DNA of 8,348 nucleotides from positions 1 through 8,348 of the forward strand of contig JAKAVW010000127.1 of the NCBI GenBank assembly GCA_021827445.1. The letters run 5' to 3'. The DNA is from Pseudomonadota bacterium (GTDB lineage: Bacteria; Pseudomonadota; Gammaproteobacteria; Acidithiobacillales; Acidithiobacillaceae). Under the pieces are notes generated by a model. It searched no databases. It saw nothing but the letters and a program-made list of their open reading frames with translations, and had not been told where the DNA came from. The translations under genes and the position numbers were made by a program. Positions 1-5,664 of this stretch are shown piece by piece (positions within the stretch are counted from its first letter, which is position 1; each line of letters starts with the position of its first letter).

Positions 1-349
1 TAATTTCCTGCGCAGCATGCAGATAGGTGACGGGGTCTTCATTTATCATTCGCGCGTACCCGTCCCCGGCATCGTCGGAACCGCCGAAGTAGTCAGCACC
101 GCGCATCCAGACCCCACCCAGTTCGATCCGCAGAGCAACCATTACGACCCGGCGTCCAGCCTCCAGCAACCGCGCTGGGATCTGGTAGATGTGGCTTACC
201 GCCAGACTTTTGCGCATAACATTGCGCTGGACAGCCTGCGCGCCATGCCAGAGTTTTTAGACAGTCCACTCATCCGCAAAGGTAATCGCCTGTCTATCTT
301 GCCGATCACGGTCAGCCAGTGGCATCACATCCTGCAGTGGGCCGGATAA
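1..349 (+). CDS. EVE-domain protein, 3' part (5' end outside the window)
   Basis: The reading frame is open from position 2, before the first in-frame ATG at 17, and reads NFLRS-MQIGDGVFIYHS. The gene therefore begins upstream of the window, and ATG 17 is an internal Met. About 115 C-terminal residues are visible, whereas the family is usually about 150 residues, so roughly 35 are missing. Family-like segments are GDGVFIYHS, PGIVGTAEV, the DPTQFDPQSNHYDP stretch, WDLVDVAY, and the C-terminal RKGNRLSILPIT followed by the W-H-I-L ending. EVE domains have a PUA-like fold and are known in some members to bind modified bases in DNA or RNA; many bacterial single-domain members have no assigned role. 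Only 8 bases separate its stop from the next gene, suggesting co-transcription. Family assignment is confident; the ligand is unknown. Confidence 0.85.
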   Translation, partial: NFLRSMQIGDGVFIYHSRVPVPGIVGTAEVVSTAHPDPTQFDPQSNHYDPASSLQQPRWDLVDVAYRQTFAHNIALDSLRAMPEFLDSPLIRKGNRLSILPITVSQWHHILQWAG

Positions 350-357
350 ACTGACGC

Positions 358-1050
358 GTGACTAAAAATACGACCGGGCCGACACTCTACCACCGCTGGT
401 CCTCCGTGGAAGGCCAGATGCTGCGCATGGTCCTAGGCGCCAAAGGCCTGCACTGGAACGATCATCCCTGCGCCCTGCGTGATCAGGAAACCGCTTTTGA
501 TCTGGGTTTTGCCGAACTGCCGGTGCTGGTTCATGCAGACGGTCAGGCACAACAGGCAAAACTCGCTGAACTGGCCGCCCTGGATGCGCGCTATCCGGAT
601 ACCCCGGCGCTGCACACCAGCATTCCAGCATCTGAATGGGAAGCTTTTGTGCAGTGGCGTACGGGACTGACGCCACTCGGTGACCGTCTTATTGCCCCAG
701 TCCTGCCCGCCTATGAAGAAATCTGCGGCGATCCCGAAGATATGGAGTTTTACCGGCAGGAATGTGAACGCCGTTTTCAGCAGTCTATAGAATCCCTCGC
801 CAATGATCGCTATGGCGCCTATCAGCAATTGGAAAGCCGCGGACGTCTACGTGAACTCGGCAAAGTGCTCGCCAAACAGCGCTGTTACACGGGCACCCTG
901 TCGCTGATCGACATCGTCCTAACGGCCGACTTTCACCTGCTGCGCCTGCTCGACGGCGTGACCATACCCCTCGATTTGCAATATTATTTTCAACGTGTCG
1001 CCGAAGCATGTGGTGTTTCCCTCAACGACGGCATGATCCGCTCTCTCTAA
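358..1050 (+). CDS. Glutathione S-transferase-fold protein, substrate unknown
   Basis: A 230-residue protein with the two-part GST layout. Residues about 8-80 look like the thioredoxin-like domain: LYHRWSS at 10-16 as strand 1, a helix through QMLRMVLGAKGL, and the LPVLV segment at 54-58 carrying the expected cis-proline. Residues about 92-230 are all-helical. S-L-I-D at 182-185 resembles the helix-6 N-capping box conserved in GSTs. There is no Cys-x-x-Cys, and the residues where GSTs place a catalytic Ser, Tyr or Cys are S15/S16, so enzymatic activity is uncertain; a non-catalytic role as in SspA-type proteins is possible. The GTG start at 358 was chosen because the next in-frame ATG, at 418, would remove strand 1 of the fold. 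The ribosome binding site is weak and lies within the end of the preceding gene, 8 bases upstream, consistent with translational coupling. The fold is fairly confident, the activity is not. Confidence 0.75.
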   Translation: MTKNTTGPTLYHRWSSVEGQMLRMVLGAKGLHWNDHPCALRDQETAFDLGFAELPVLVHADGQAQQAKLAELAALDARYPDTPALHTSIPASEWEAFVQWRTGLTPLGDRLIAPVLPAYEEICGDPEDMEFYRQECERRFQQSIESLANDRYGAYQQLESRGRLRELGKVLAKQRCYTGTLSLIDIVLTADFHLLRLLDGVTIPLDLQYYFQRVAEACGVSLNDGMIRSL

Positions 1051-1064
1051 GCCTGGAGTCCACC

Positions 1065-1409
1065 ATGACCTATCAAGAACTTGTACAATTTCTCAATCAG
1101 CACCTGGGATACCCTTTCCTCGAAGACATGGCCCCGGAGGCAGCGCTCAGCGCAGCACAGGAAGGCAAACTCGACGATGCGCTGACCGCTGAAGTGCTCA
1201 ACGCCCTCTATCAGGGCAATCAGTGTCAATCGGCCAACGACCCGGTGGATCGCGCCCACAGTTTTGATGGTCTTGCCCGCTTACGTCTGCGTACTCAGGC
1301 GGATGACGCGGATCCGCGCCTCTTCCGCAAAGTGCTCAAACTCTCACAGGAACTCGACAATGCATTTGATCAGGAATTGATTCGCCAACGTGACGCCGCA
1401 CTCAGGTAA
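1065..1409 (+). CDS. Conserved-looking 114-aa protein of unknown function
   Basis: I do not recognise a family. The ATG at 1065 is chosen because TGGAG lies 6 bases upstream (1054-1058). An upstream in-frame ATG at 1008 would overlap the GST-like gene by 43 bases and add an unconvincing 19-residue tail. The 114 residues are acidic and mostly helix-forming, with no signal peptide or membrane segment, so the product is probably a small cytoplasmic protein. The N-terminal half reads LVQFLNQHLGYPFLEDMAPEA and the C-terminal half is rich in charged Arg/Asp/Glu/Gln (for example DPRLFRKVLKLSQELDNAFD). It follows the GST-like gene by 14 bases and is the last gene of the plus-strand group. Its end runs 8 bases into the end of the convergent lptG. 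That it is a real gene is supported by the ribosome binding site, spacing and unbroken frame. Confidence 0.7.
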   Translation: MTYQELVQFLNQHLGYPFLEDMAPEAALSAAQEGKLDDALTAEVLNALYQGNQCQSANDPVDRAHSFDGLARLRLRTQADDADPRLFRKVLKLSQELDNAFDQELIRQRDAALR

Positions 1410-2475
1410 AACGATGCAAAACCCCGGCGATAGCCGCAAAGAGCGCAATCGGTAAGAAAGTAGCGGCTAAAGGGGGTATTCCGCCTGAGACACTGATATA
1501 TCCCGACATCTCCGTAAGGAAATGAAATCCCAGCCCCAACACCAGCCCCGCCATAACCCGCGCGGCCAGGTTACCGCCGCGCGGATTGCGCGTCACAAAA
1601 GGTACCGCCAACAAAATCATCACCAGGCCCACCCATGGATAACTCACCCTGCGCCAGAAGGCGAGAGCGACGCGATTCATACTCAGCGCGCCGCTCTGCA
1701 AAGCCTGATAACTTTGCCACAGGGTAGGCAACGTCATGGTTCGTGTCGGATGAGCAAAGCTACGCAGGGTGGCCGGATGGAGCGTCACTGACCACGGCAT
1801 CTCCGCAACACGCGTCATCCGTATCTGATCGGGCGTAATTTCGAAAAGCTGGACATTGTGCAAGCTCCAGTGCCCCTCTTTGAATGTCGCCTCGCTGGCC
1901 ATTATCATGGCGTCCACCCCCACCATACCCTGGCGTATCCGGGCGAGATGCAGATCCTGCAAAACCTTCCCGCCATCTCCCACCGCGCCAATCTGGATAA
2001 TCTGTGCACCGTAGCGCAACCAGAGCCCCTGCGCCCCCATATTGTGAAATCCCGCACCTGGCTCATCGGTATTGGCCCACATGGCCTCGGCAGCTGGCGC
2101 GGTGACCGGGATCACCCATTCTCCCAGAGCAAACATAAGGCCAGCGCCTAGCACCCCGACCAGCAAAAGCGGCTGTTCCAGACGCCAGACTGACCACCCA
2201 GACATGCGTAAGGCGATCACCTCAGAATGTCCGCTCAGGATACTCATCCAGACCAGCGCACCGAGTAGTAATGCCAGTGGAATCACATCATAAGCCACAT
2301 CGGGCAACTGCAAAGCGGCATAGGAAAGCAGCCGCGTCATAGACCAGACTCCATGCCCTGGTCCGGATGATTTGGCAACCAGCTGGGCGATGTACACCAG
2401 CGTCAGAAGCATAGTCAGCACAAGGCTGCTATATAGCAGCATACCACGAAACAGCAGCCGGTCGGCGCGCTTCAT
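1402..2475 (-). CDS. lptG: LPS export ABC transporter permease LptG
   Basis: A 357-residue inner-membrane protein of the YjgP/YjgQ family, close to the usual 350-360. Membrane segments are visible at about 12-33, 62-81, 102-122, 278-294, 306-326 and 332-353. A soluble periplasmic domain of about 150 residues lies between the third and fourth segments, matching the LptF/G jellyroll. The cytoplasmic SEVIALRMSG segment (84-93, with E85) corresponds to the coupling helix that contacts the LptB ATPase. With LptF and LptB it extracts LPS from the outer leaflet of the inner membrane and passes it to LptC/LptA. It is LptG rather than LptF because it is the downstream gene of the pair, as in other proteobacteria. 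Its ATG overlaps the lptF stop in ATGA, and I see no good Shine-Dalgarno sequence upstream, so translation is probably coupled to lptF. The 3' end overlaps a convergent gene by 8 bases. Confidence 0.95.
   Translation of the reverse strand: MKRADRLLFRGMLLYSSLVLTMLLTLVYIAQLVAKSSGPGHGVWSMTRLLSYAALQLPDVAYDVIPLALLLGALVWMSILSGHSEVIALRMSGWSVWRLEQPLLLVGVLGAGLMFALGEWVIPVTAPAAEAMWANTDEPGAGFHNMGAQGLWLRYGAQIIQIGAVGDGGKVLQDLHLARIRQGMVGVDAMIMASEATFKEGHWSLHNVQLFEITPDQIRMTRVAEMPWSVTLHPATLRSFAHPTRTMTLPTLWQSYQALQSGALSMNRVALAFWRRVSYPWVGLVMILLAVPFVTRNPRGGNLAARVMAGLVLGLGFHFLTEMSGYISVSGGIPPLAATFLPIALFAAIAGVLHRFT
2425..2440. repeat. Perfect 16-bp palindrome near the 5' end of lptG
   Basis: GCTGCTATATAGCAGC reads identically on both strands. 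It lies inside lptG, beginning 35 bases after the start codon on the minus strand, in codons for the first membrane segment (LLYSS). A 16-bp palindrome somewhere in 8 kb is not rare by chance (about 1 in 8 by a rough estimate), so a function is not implied. Its nearness to the 2460-2489 hairpin is the only reason to list it. Confidence 0.9.
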
Positions 2476-2489
2476 GACGCGCGCCGACC
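2460..2489. repeat. Perfect 11-bp inverted repeat spanning the lptF stop / lptG start
   Basis: The arms are 2460-2470 (GGTCGGCGCGC) and 2479-2489 (GCGCGCCGACC), perfectly complementary, around an 8-base loop at 2471-2478. In the minus-strand transcript the loop reads GTCATGAA and holds the ATGA shared by the lptF stop and the lptG start. The GC-rich stem would form in the lptFG mRNA and bury the region immediately upstream of the lptG start where a ribosome binding site would be expected. The repeat is seen directly; a role in coupling translation of the two genes is inference. Confidence 0.9.
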
Positions 2490-3593
2490 CGACCAGACAG
2501 GGAAAATCGGCAGATCGCGACTACGCCTGAAGAAAGTGTACATGGCCACCGCCAAAATCAGCAGGAGCACCCAAAATAATCCGGGGAAAACCGGCATCCT
2601 GCCGCTCATCATATGCTCTTTGACATAAATCACGATGTTATTGATAGCCAACAAAAACAGTATACCTACCAGCATGCCTGCCGCCCGTCCACCACCCCGA
2701 GGCTCACTGTAGGCCAACGGAATAGCCAGCAACGCCAATAGAGGTAGCGCCAGCGGCCAGAGCAGGCGCCACTCCAGCTCGGTTACTGCAAAGCGCCTCT
2801 CGGTGCCCCACAGGTGATGCCCAAGCTGAGACAGAGACGCGCTACCCCAGTTGATACCGCCCGGCTGGGCAGTGCTAGTGACCGGGTTACCCAGCAACAC
2901 CCGATAGCGCGCGAAGGAAAGGACTTTGAATCCATCTTGCCCCGGCTGTCCCAGATAGCGTTGGCCATCCACCAGCACCAGGGTCAGAGCGCCGTCCTGA
3001 CTGGGCTTGATCTCCCCGTAAGCCGCCGTCGCCAAGTCCAGTTGCTTACCCTGGGCAATAGACAAAAATATCTCGCGGAAACGGTGACTGTTTTTACCCA
3101 CGGATTGCCCTACATAAATAACCCGACCGCCGGGTAACTTCGTGAAACTGCCGGGCTGCAGCATAGCCTCGGCCGCAGCATTGGCCAGGCGCACAGATTC
3201 GACCTGTAACTGGCGCTGCGCACCAGGCGCCCAGGAAAGAGACAAAATCAGTTCCAGGCAAAAAACACCTGCCGCTACTACCGCGACGGACGGCAGCAGC
3301 CCTGACAACCCGGTCCCTGTACTGCGAATAGCCACCATCTCATTGGAACGATAGAGATTACTGAACACCAGATAAACCGCGAAAAAAAAGGCCAGCGGCA
3401 ATACCATAACCAACAGCGTAGGTACCGCCAGACCCAGCAATTGCAGTACAATCGATAATGGCAACTGGCCAGAAGCGACTTGCCTCAACAATTGGGTCAT
3501 CTGACCGATAGCCAGGATGGCAAACACTACCAAGCCAGTCAGTAGAAAAGAGGTCGCGATATTCCGCACGAGCTGCATATGGATGCGCGTCAA
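2472..3593 (-). CDS. lptF: LPS export ABC transporter permease LptF
   Basis: A 373-residue inner-membrane protein, normal length for LptF. Membrane segments lie at about 13-36, 56-79, 100-122, 276-294, 303-324 and 336-355, with the periplasmic jellyroll domain at about 125-270. The segment NLYRSNEMVAIRSTG (79-93) carries E85 at the coupling-helix position that docks on LptB. The protein pairs with LptG in the LptB2FG transporter of LPS. The start is taken as TTG at 3593. The resulting N-terminus (RIHMQLVRNIATS) aligns with the short cytoplasmic helix that precedes membrane segment 1 in E. coli LptF, and GGGGGGTG lies just upstream. The in-frame ATG at 3578 lacks any ribosome binding site and would shorten that helix, but remains possible. 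lptF is transcribed divergently from pepA and is the first gene of the lptFG pair; lptG overlaps its stop codon by 4 bases. Confidence 0.94.
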   Translation of the reverse strand: MTRIHMQLVRNIATSFLLTGLVVFAILAIGQMTQLLRQVASGQLPLSIVLQLLGLAVPTLLVMVLPLAFFFAVYLVFSNLYRSNEMVAIRSTGTGLSGLLPSVAVVAAGVFCLELILSLSWAPGAQRQLQVESVRLANAAAEAMLQPGSFTKLPGGRVIYVGQSVGKNSHRFREIFLSIAQGKQLDLATAAYGEIKPSQDGALTLVLVDGQRYLGQPGQDGFKVLSFARYRVLLGNPVTSTAQPGGINWGSASLSQLGHHLWGTERRFAVTELEWRLLWPLALPLLALLAIPLAYSEPRGGGRAAGMLVGILFLLAINNIVIYVKEHMMSGRMPVFPGLFWVLLLILAVAMYTFFRRSRDLPIFPVWSGRRAS

Positions 3594-3595
3594 GC

Positions 3596-3640
3596 GGGCA
3601 CCCCCCGGAGATTACTCGCAAGACTTGATTCCCGGTGCCC
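3596..3640 (-). promoter_or_regulatory. Possible RBS-occluding stem upstream of lptF
   Basis: On the minus strand GGGCACC (3640-3634) is complementary to GGTGCCC (3602-3596), with 31 bases between. The downstream arm overlaps the G-rich stretch that serves as the putative ribosome binding site of lptF, ending 2 bases before the TTG start. If transcription begins upstream of 3640, the stem could limit initiation at lptF. Seven base pairs with a long loop is a modest signal and could be chance. Confidence 0.3.
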
Positions 3641-3654
3641 TTGGGGCTTATTTT
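3625..3654 (+). promoter_or_regulatory. Candidate sigma-70-like promoter for pepA-holC-valS
   Basis: TTGATT (3625-3630) and TATTTT (3649-3654) are separated by 18 bases, about 55 bases upstream of the pepA start in the lptF/pepA divergent region. Each hexamer matches the consensus at four of six positions. This is a weak match in the only intergenic region that could hold the operon promoter. I could not find a convincing matching promoter for lptF on the other strand, although one must lie in or near the same 115 bases. Confidence 0.25.
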
Positions 3655-3696
3655 CCATCTCTAACGTCATCTCGAATTCCTCGCCTACAGATTATC

Positions 3697-3701
3697 AGGA
3701 G
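3697..3701 (+). promoter_or_regulatory. Ribosome binding site that fixes the pepA GTG start
   Basis: AGGAG lies 7 bases before GTG 3709, ideal spacing. It selects this GTG over the longer open frame, which extends upstream to 3517 across the divergent lptF start and has no family resemblance in the extra 64 residues. Confidence 0.8.
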
Positions 3702-3708
3702 AACCACC

Positions 3709-5223
3709 GTGGAGATAGCCGTACAGTGCCAGAACCCAACCGCCGACAATAATGACTGCGTGGTTGTCGGAGTGTATGAAGGCGGCGTACTGAGCCCCGC
3801 CGCCACGCTGATTGATATGGCCAGTGGCGGCGTCCTCCAGGCCCTCCTCCGTACCGGAGATTTCAGCGCTGCCTGTGGCGAGACGCAGATACTCTATCAG
3901 GTTCCAAAAATTGCCGCTGCACGGGTGCTTGTCCTGGGCCTCGGTACCCATGGCAAGGTCAATGATCGTCAATTTCGCAAAGCCGCACTTGCCGCGGCAA
4001 GTGCTTTACAAAGTGCCCGCATCAGCCGTGTCAGCTTACACCTGCTGGATACCCCTGTGGTCCGGCGTCCCGCACCTGCACTCGCTAAAATTCTGGTTCA
4101 AGCGATAGCGGAAGTCGATTATCACTTTGACCGGCATAAAAAACCCGCAGACAGTCCACAACGGGCTTTTGATACCATGCAACTCATTGTTACCGATGAT
4201 AATACAACCTATTTCACAGAGATTCAGCGTGCCGCAACAGAAGCCCACGCGACGGCACGGGCCGTCGCGTGGGCTAAGGATCTGGCCAACGAACCGGGGA
4301 ATGTCTGCACCCCTGCCTGGCTTGCTGAACAAGCGGAGGCCATGGCCCAGCGTCTGGGCATCAAAAGCACCATCCTCGGTCCTGATGCCATGGAAGCCCT
4401 GGAAATGCATTTGCTCCTCGGCGTCGCCAACGGATCCCGACAGCCACCCCGGCTGATCATTCTCGAATATTGGGGCGGCGCCGAGGATCAGGCACCGATC
4501 GTCCTGGTCGGTAAGGGTCTCACCTTTGATGCGGGCGGTATCTCCCTGAAGCCCGCCGATAAGATGGATGAGATGAAATATGACATGTGCGGCGGGGCGT
4601 CAGCTCTGGCGGCTATTCAGGCCACGGCTGAGCTCAAACTCCCGCTGAACGTCATTACCGTAGTACCCGCCTCAGAAAATCTGCCCGACGGACAGGCTAC
4701 CAAGCCCGGTGACATCCATAAGAGCATGAAAGGTCTGAGCGTGGAGATTATTAACACCGATGCCGAGGGACGGCTGATCCTCGCGGATGCTTTAACCTAT
4801 GTTGAGCGTTTCAAACCGGACGTAGTGATCGATATGGCCACCCTTACCGGCGCCTGTGTCATCGCTCTGGGGCACCAGACTGCAGCCGTGCTCGGCAACC
4901 ACGAAGGACTCATCCATGAGCTTATTGCTGCAGGTAAGGAAAGTATGGATCGGGCCTGGGAATTGCCGCTTTTCGACGAATACCAGGAGCAATTGAAGAG
5001 CCCCTTTGCGGACCTCTCCAATGTCGGTGGCCGGCCAGCAGGGACCATCACTGCTGCCTGCTTTCTCTCGCGCTTCACCGAAAACTATCATTGGGCGCAT
5101 CTCGATATCGCCGGGGTAGCGTGGAAGAGCGGCGAGAATAAAGGTGCGACGGGCCGCCCGGTGCCATTGTTGGTAGAGTATTTGCTACGACGGGCGCGGG
5201 CAGGTGGTTTGAGAGGATCATAG
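3709..5223 (+). CDS. pepA: Leucyl aminopeptidase PepA (M17 family)
   Basis: A 504-residue cytosolic two-metal aminopeptidase, essentially the length of E. coli PepA (503). It releases N-terminal residues, preferably Leu, from peptides; the family is hexameric. The N-terminal domain (about 1-160) is followed by the catalytic domain. The metal ligands K269, D274, D292, D351 and E353 and the catalytic K281 and R355 are all present, in GKGLTFDAGG, ISLKP, MKYDM and the signature NTDAEGRL (349-356). The start is GTG 3709, supported by AGGAG at 3697-3701. In E. coli PepA also binds DNA in Xer recombination and carAB control; whether this protein does is unknown. It is the first gene of pepA-holC-(unknown)-valS, and holC starts 1 base after its stop. 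Two long perfect inverted repeats occur inside its coding sequence (3985-4004 and 4242-4275). Confidence 0.97.
   Translation: MEIAVQCQNPTADNNDCVVVGVYEGGVLSPAATLIDMASGGVLQALLRTGDFSAACGETQILYQVPKIAAARVLVLGLGTHGKVNDRQFRKAALAAASALQSARISRVSLHLLDTPVVRRPAPALAKILVQAIAEVDYHFDRHKKPADSPQRAFDTMQLIVTDDNTTYFTEIQRAATEAHATARAVAWAKDLANEPGNVCTPAWLAEQAEAMAQRLGIKSTILGPDAMEALEMHLLLGVANGSRQPPRLIILEYWGGAEDQAPIVLVGKGLTFDAGGISLKPADKMDEMKYDMCGGASALAAIQATAELKLPLNVITVVPASENLPDGQATKPGDIHKSMKGLSVEIINTDAEGRLILADALTYVERFKPDVVIDMATLTGACVIALGHQTAAVLGNHEGLIHELIAAGKESMDRAWELPLFDEYQEQLKSPFADLSNVGGRPAGTITAACFLSRFTENYHWAHLDIAGVAWKSGENKGATGRPVPLLVEYLLRRARAGGLRGS
3985..4004. repeat. Perfect 20-bp palindrome inside pepA
   Basis: GCACTTGCCGCGGCAAGTGC is identical on both strands with no spacer. 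It encodes ALAAAS within KAALAAASAL (from residue 93), an alanine-rich helix of the N-terminal domain. The two flanking bases do not extend the symmetry (C at 3984, T at 4005). Perfect dyad symmetry of this length suits a dimeric DNA-binding protein but may be a by-product of alanine codons (GCN) read in both directions. Confidence 0.92.
4242..4275. repeat. Perfect 15-bp stem, 4-base loop hairpin inside pepA
   Basis: Arm 4242-4256 (AGCCCACGCGACGGC) and arm 4261-4275 (GCCGTCGCGTGGGCT) are exact reverse complements around the loop ACGG at 4257-4260. The stem is GC-rich and would be very stable in RNA or single-stranded DNA. It covers pepA residues 179-189, AHATARAVAWA, just before the conserved DLANEPGN segment. 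Because of the symmetry, the opposite strand in the corresponding frame encodes the same 11 residues. There is no following T-run, so it does not look like an intrinsic terminator. Confidence 0.95.
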
Positions 5224-5224
5224 T

Positions 5225-5650
5225 TTGCCCATCGCCTCGTTCTATGAATTGCCGCCAACCCTGCTCACCCCGCACGAGCAGCAGCGCGGCATGTGCCGGG
5301 TGATTGCGAAAGTCTGGCAGGTCATGGGAGAAGCAGATATCCTGTGCCCGGACATCGAGATGGGGCAGATCATGGATGATCTCCTTTGGACTTTCCAGGC
5401 TGGTGCTTTTGTGCCCCATGTCCGGGGTGCAGGAGAATCAATACGCATCCATGATGGCGGCGTCTGGCCCCCGCAGAGCAAAGCGTTAGTGCTCTGCGGG
5501 CTGGACGAATTACCGGCACCTGTCCCCGCATGCGAGCGGCTTATCGACTTCATTCCTGTCGCGGAGCGGCCTCGCAGCCTCGCCAGAGAACGATACAGAC
5601 AATTGAAGAATGCGGGATTCACCATGCAGGTGCATCCCTTGGAGGCCTGA
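5225..5650 (+). CDS. holC: DNA polymerase III subunit chi (HolC)
   Basis: A 141-residue protein, close to the 147 of E. coli chi. Family features are the N-terminal FYEL strand (6-9), a helix ending in ADILCPD (37-43), LLWTFQAGAFVPH (53-65, matching the LW...FVPH block), and the C-terminal IDFIP...ARERYRQLKNAGF (107-132). Chi binds psi (HolD) in the clamp-loader complex and contacts SSB at the lagging strand. The start is TTG 5225, one base after the pepA stop, with AGAGG 8 bases upstream inside the pepA end; the next in-frame ATG would remove the first strand. The pepA-holC-valS order is a recognised neighbourhood and supports the call. An 11-bp perfect hairpin lies in its middle (5470-5500). 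Confidence 0.93.
   Translation: MPIASFYELPPTLLTPHEQQRGMCRVIAKVWQVMGEADILCPDIEMGQIMDDLLWTFQAGAFVPHVRGAGESIRIHDGGVWPPQSKALVLCGLDELPAPVPACERLIDFIPVAERPRSLARERYRQLKNAGFTMQVHPLEA
5470..5500. repeat. Perfect 11-bp inverted repeat inside holC
   Basis: Arm 5470-5480 (CCCGCAGAGCA) and arm 5490-5500 (TGCTCTGCGGG) are exact reverse complements around the 9-base loop AAGCGTTAG. It covers holC residues about 82-92 (PPQSKALVLCG). The stem resembles a rho-independent terminator stem in size and GC content, but no T-run follows, so termination there is unlikely. Any function is unknown. Confidence 0.92.
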
Positions 5651-5664
5651 CCGGAGACGCACCC

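Noticed and set aside
1433..1469. TAGCCGC/GCGGCTA inverted repeat just beyond the 3' end of the first gene group, considered as a terminator
   Set aside because: It has only 7 bp with a 23-base loop and no T-run, and lies within lptG coding sequence.
3517..3708. 64-codon upstream extension of the pepA frame
   Set aside because: It overlaps the divergent lptF start and the intergenic region, has no family resemblance, and AGGAG before GTG 3709 explains the true start.
4345..4359. GCCCAG/CTGGGC 6-bp stem in pepA
   Set aside because: Short stems of this size are common in this composition; nothing else supports a role.
5530..5664. 45-codon upstream extension of the unknown gene before valS
   Set aside because: It lies inside holC in another frame; ATG 5665 has GGAG at good spacing.
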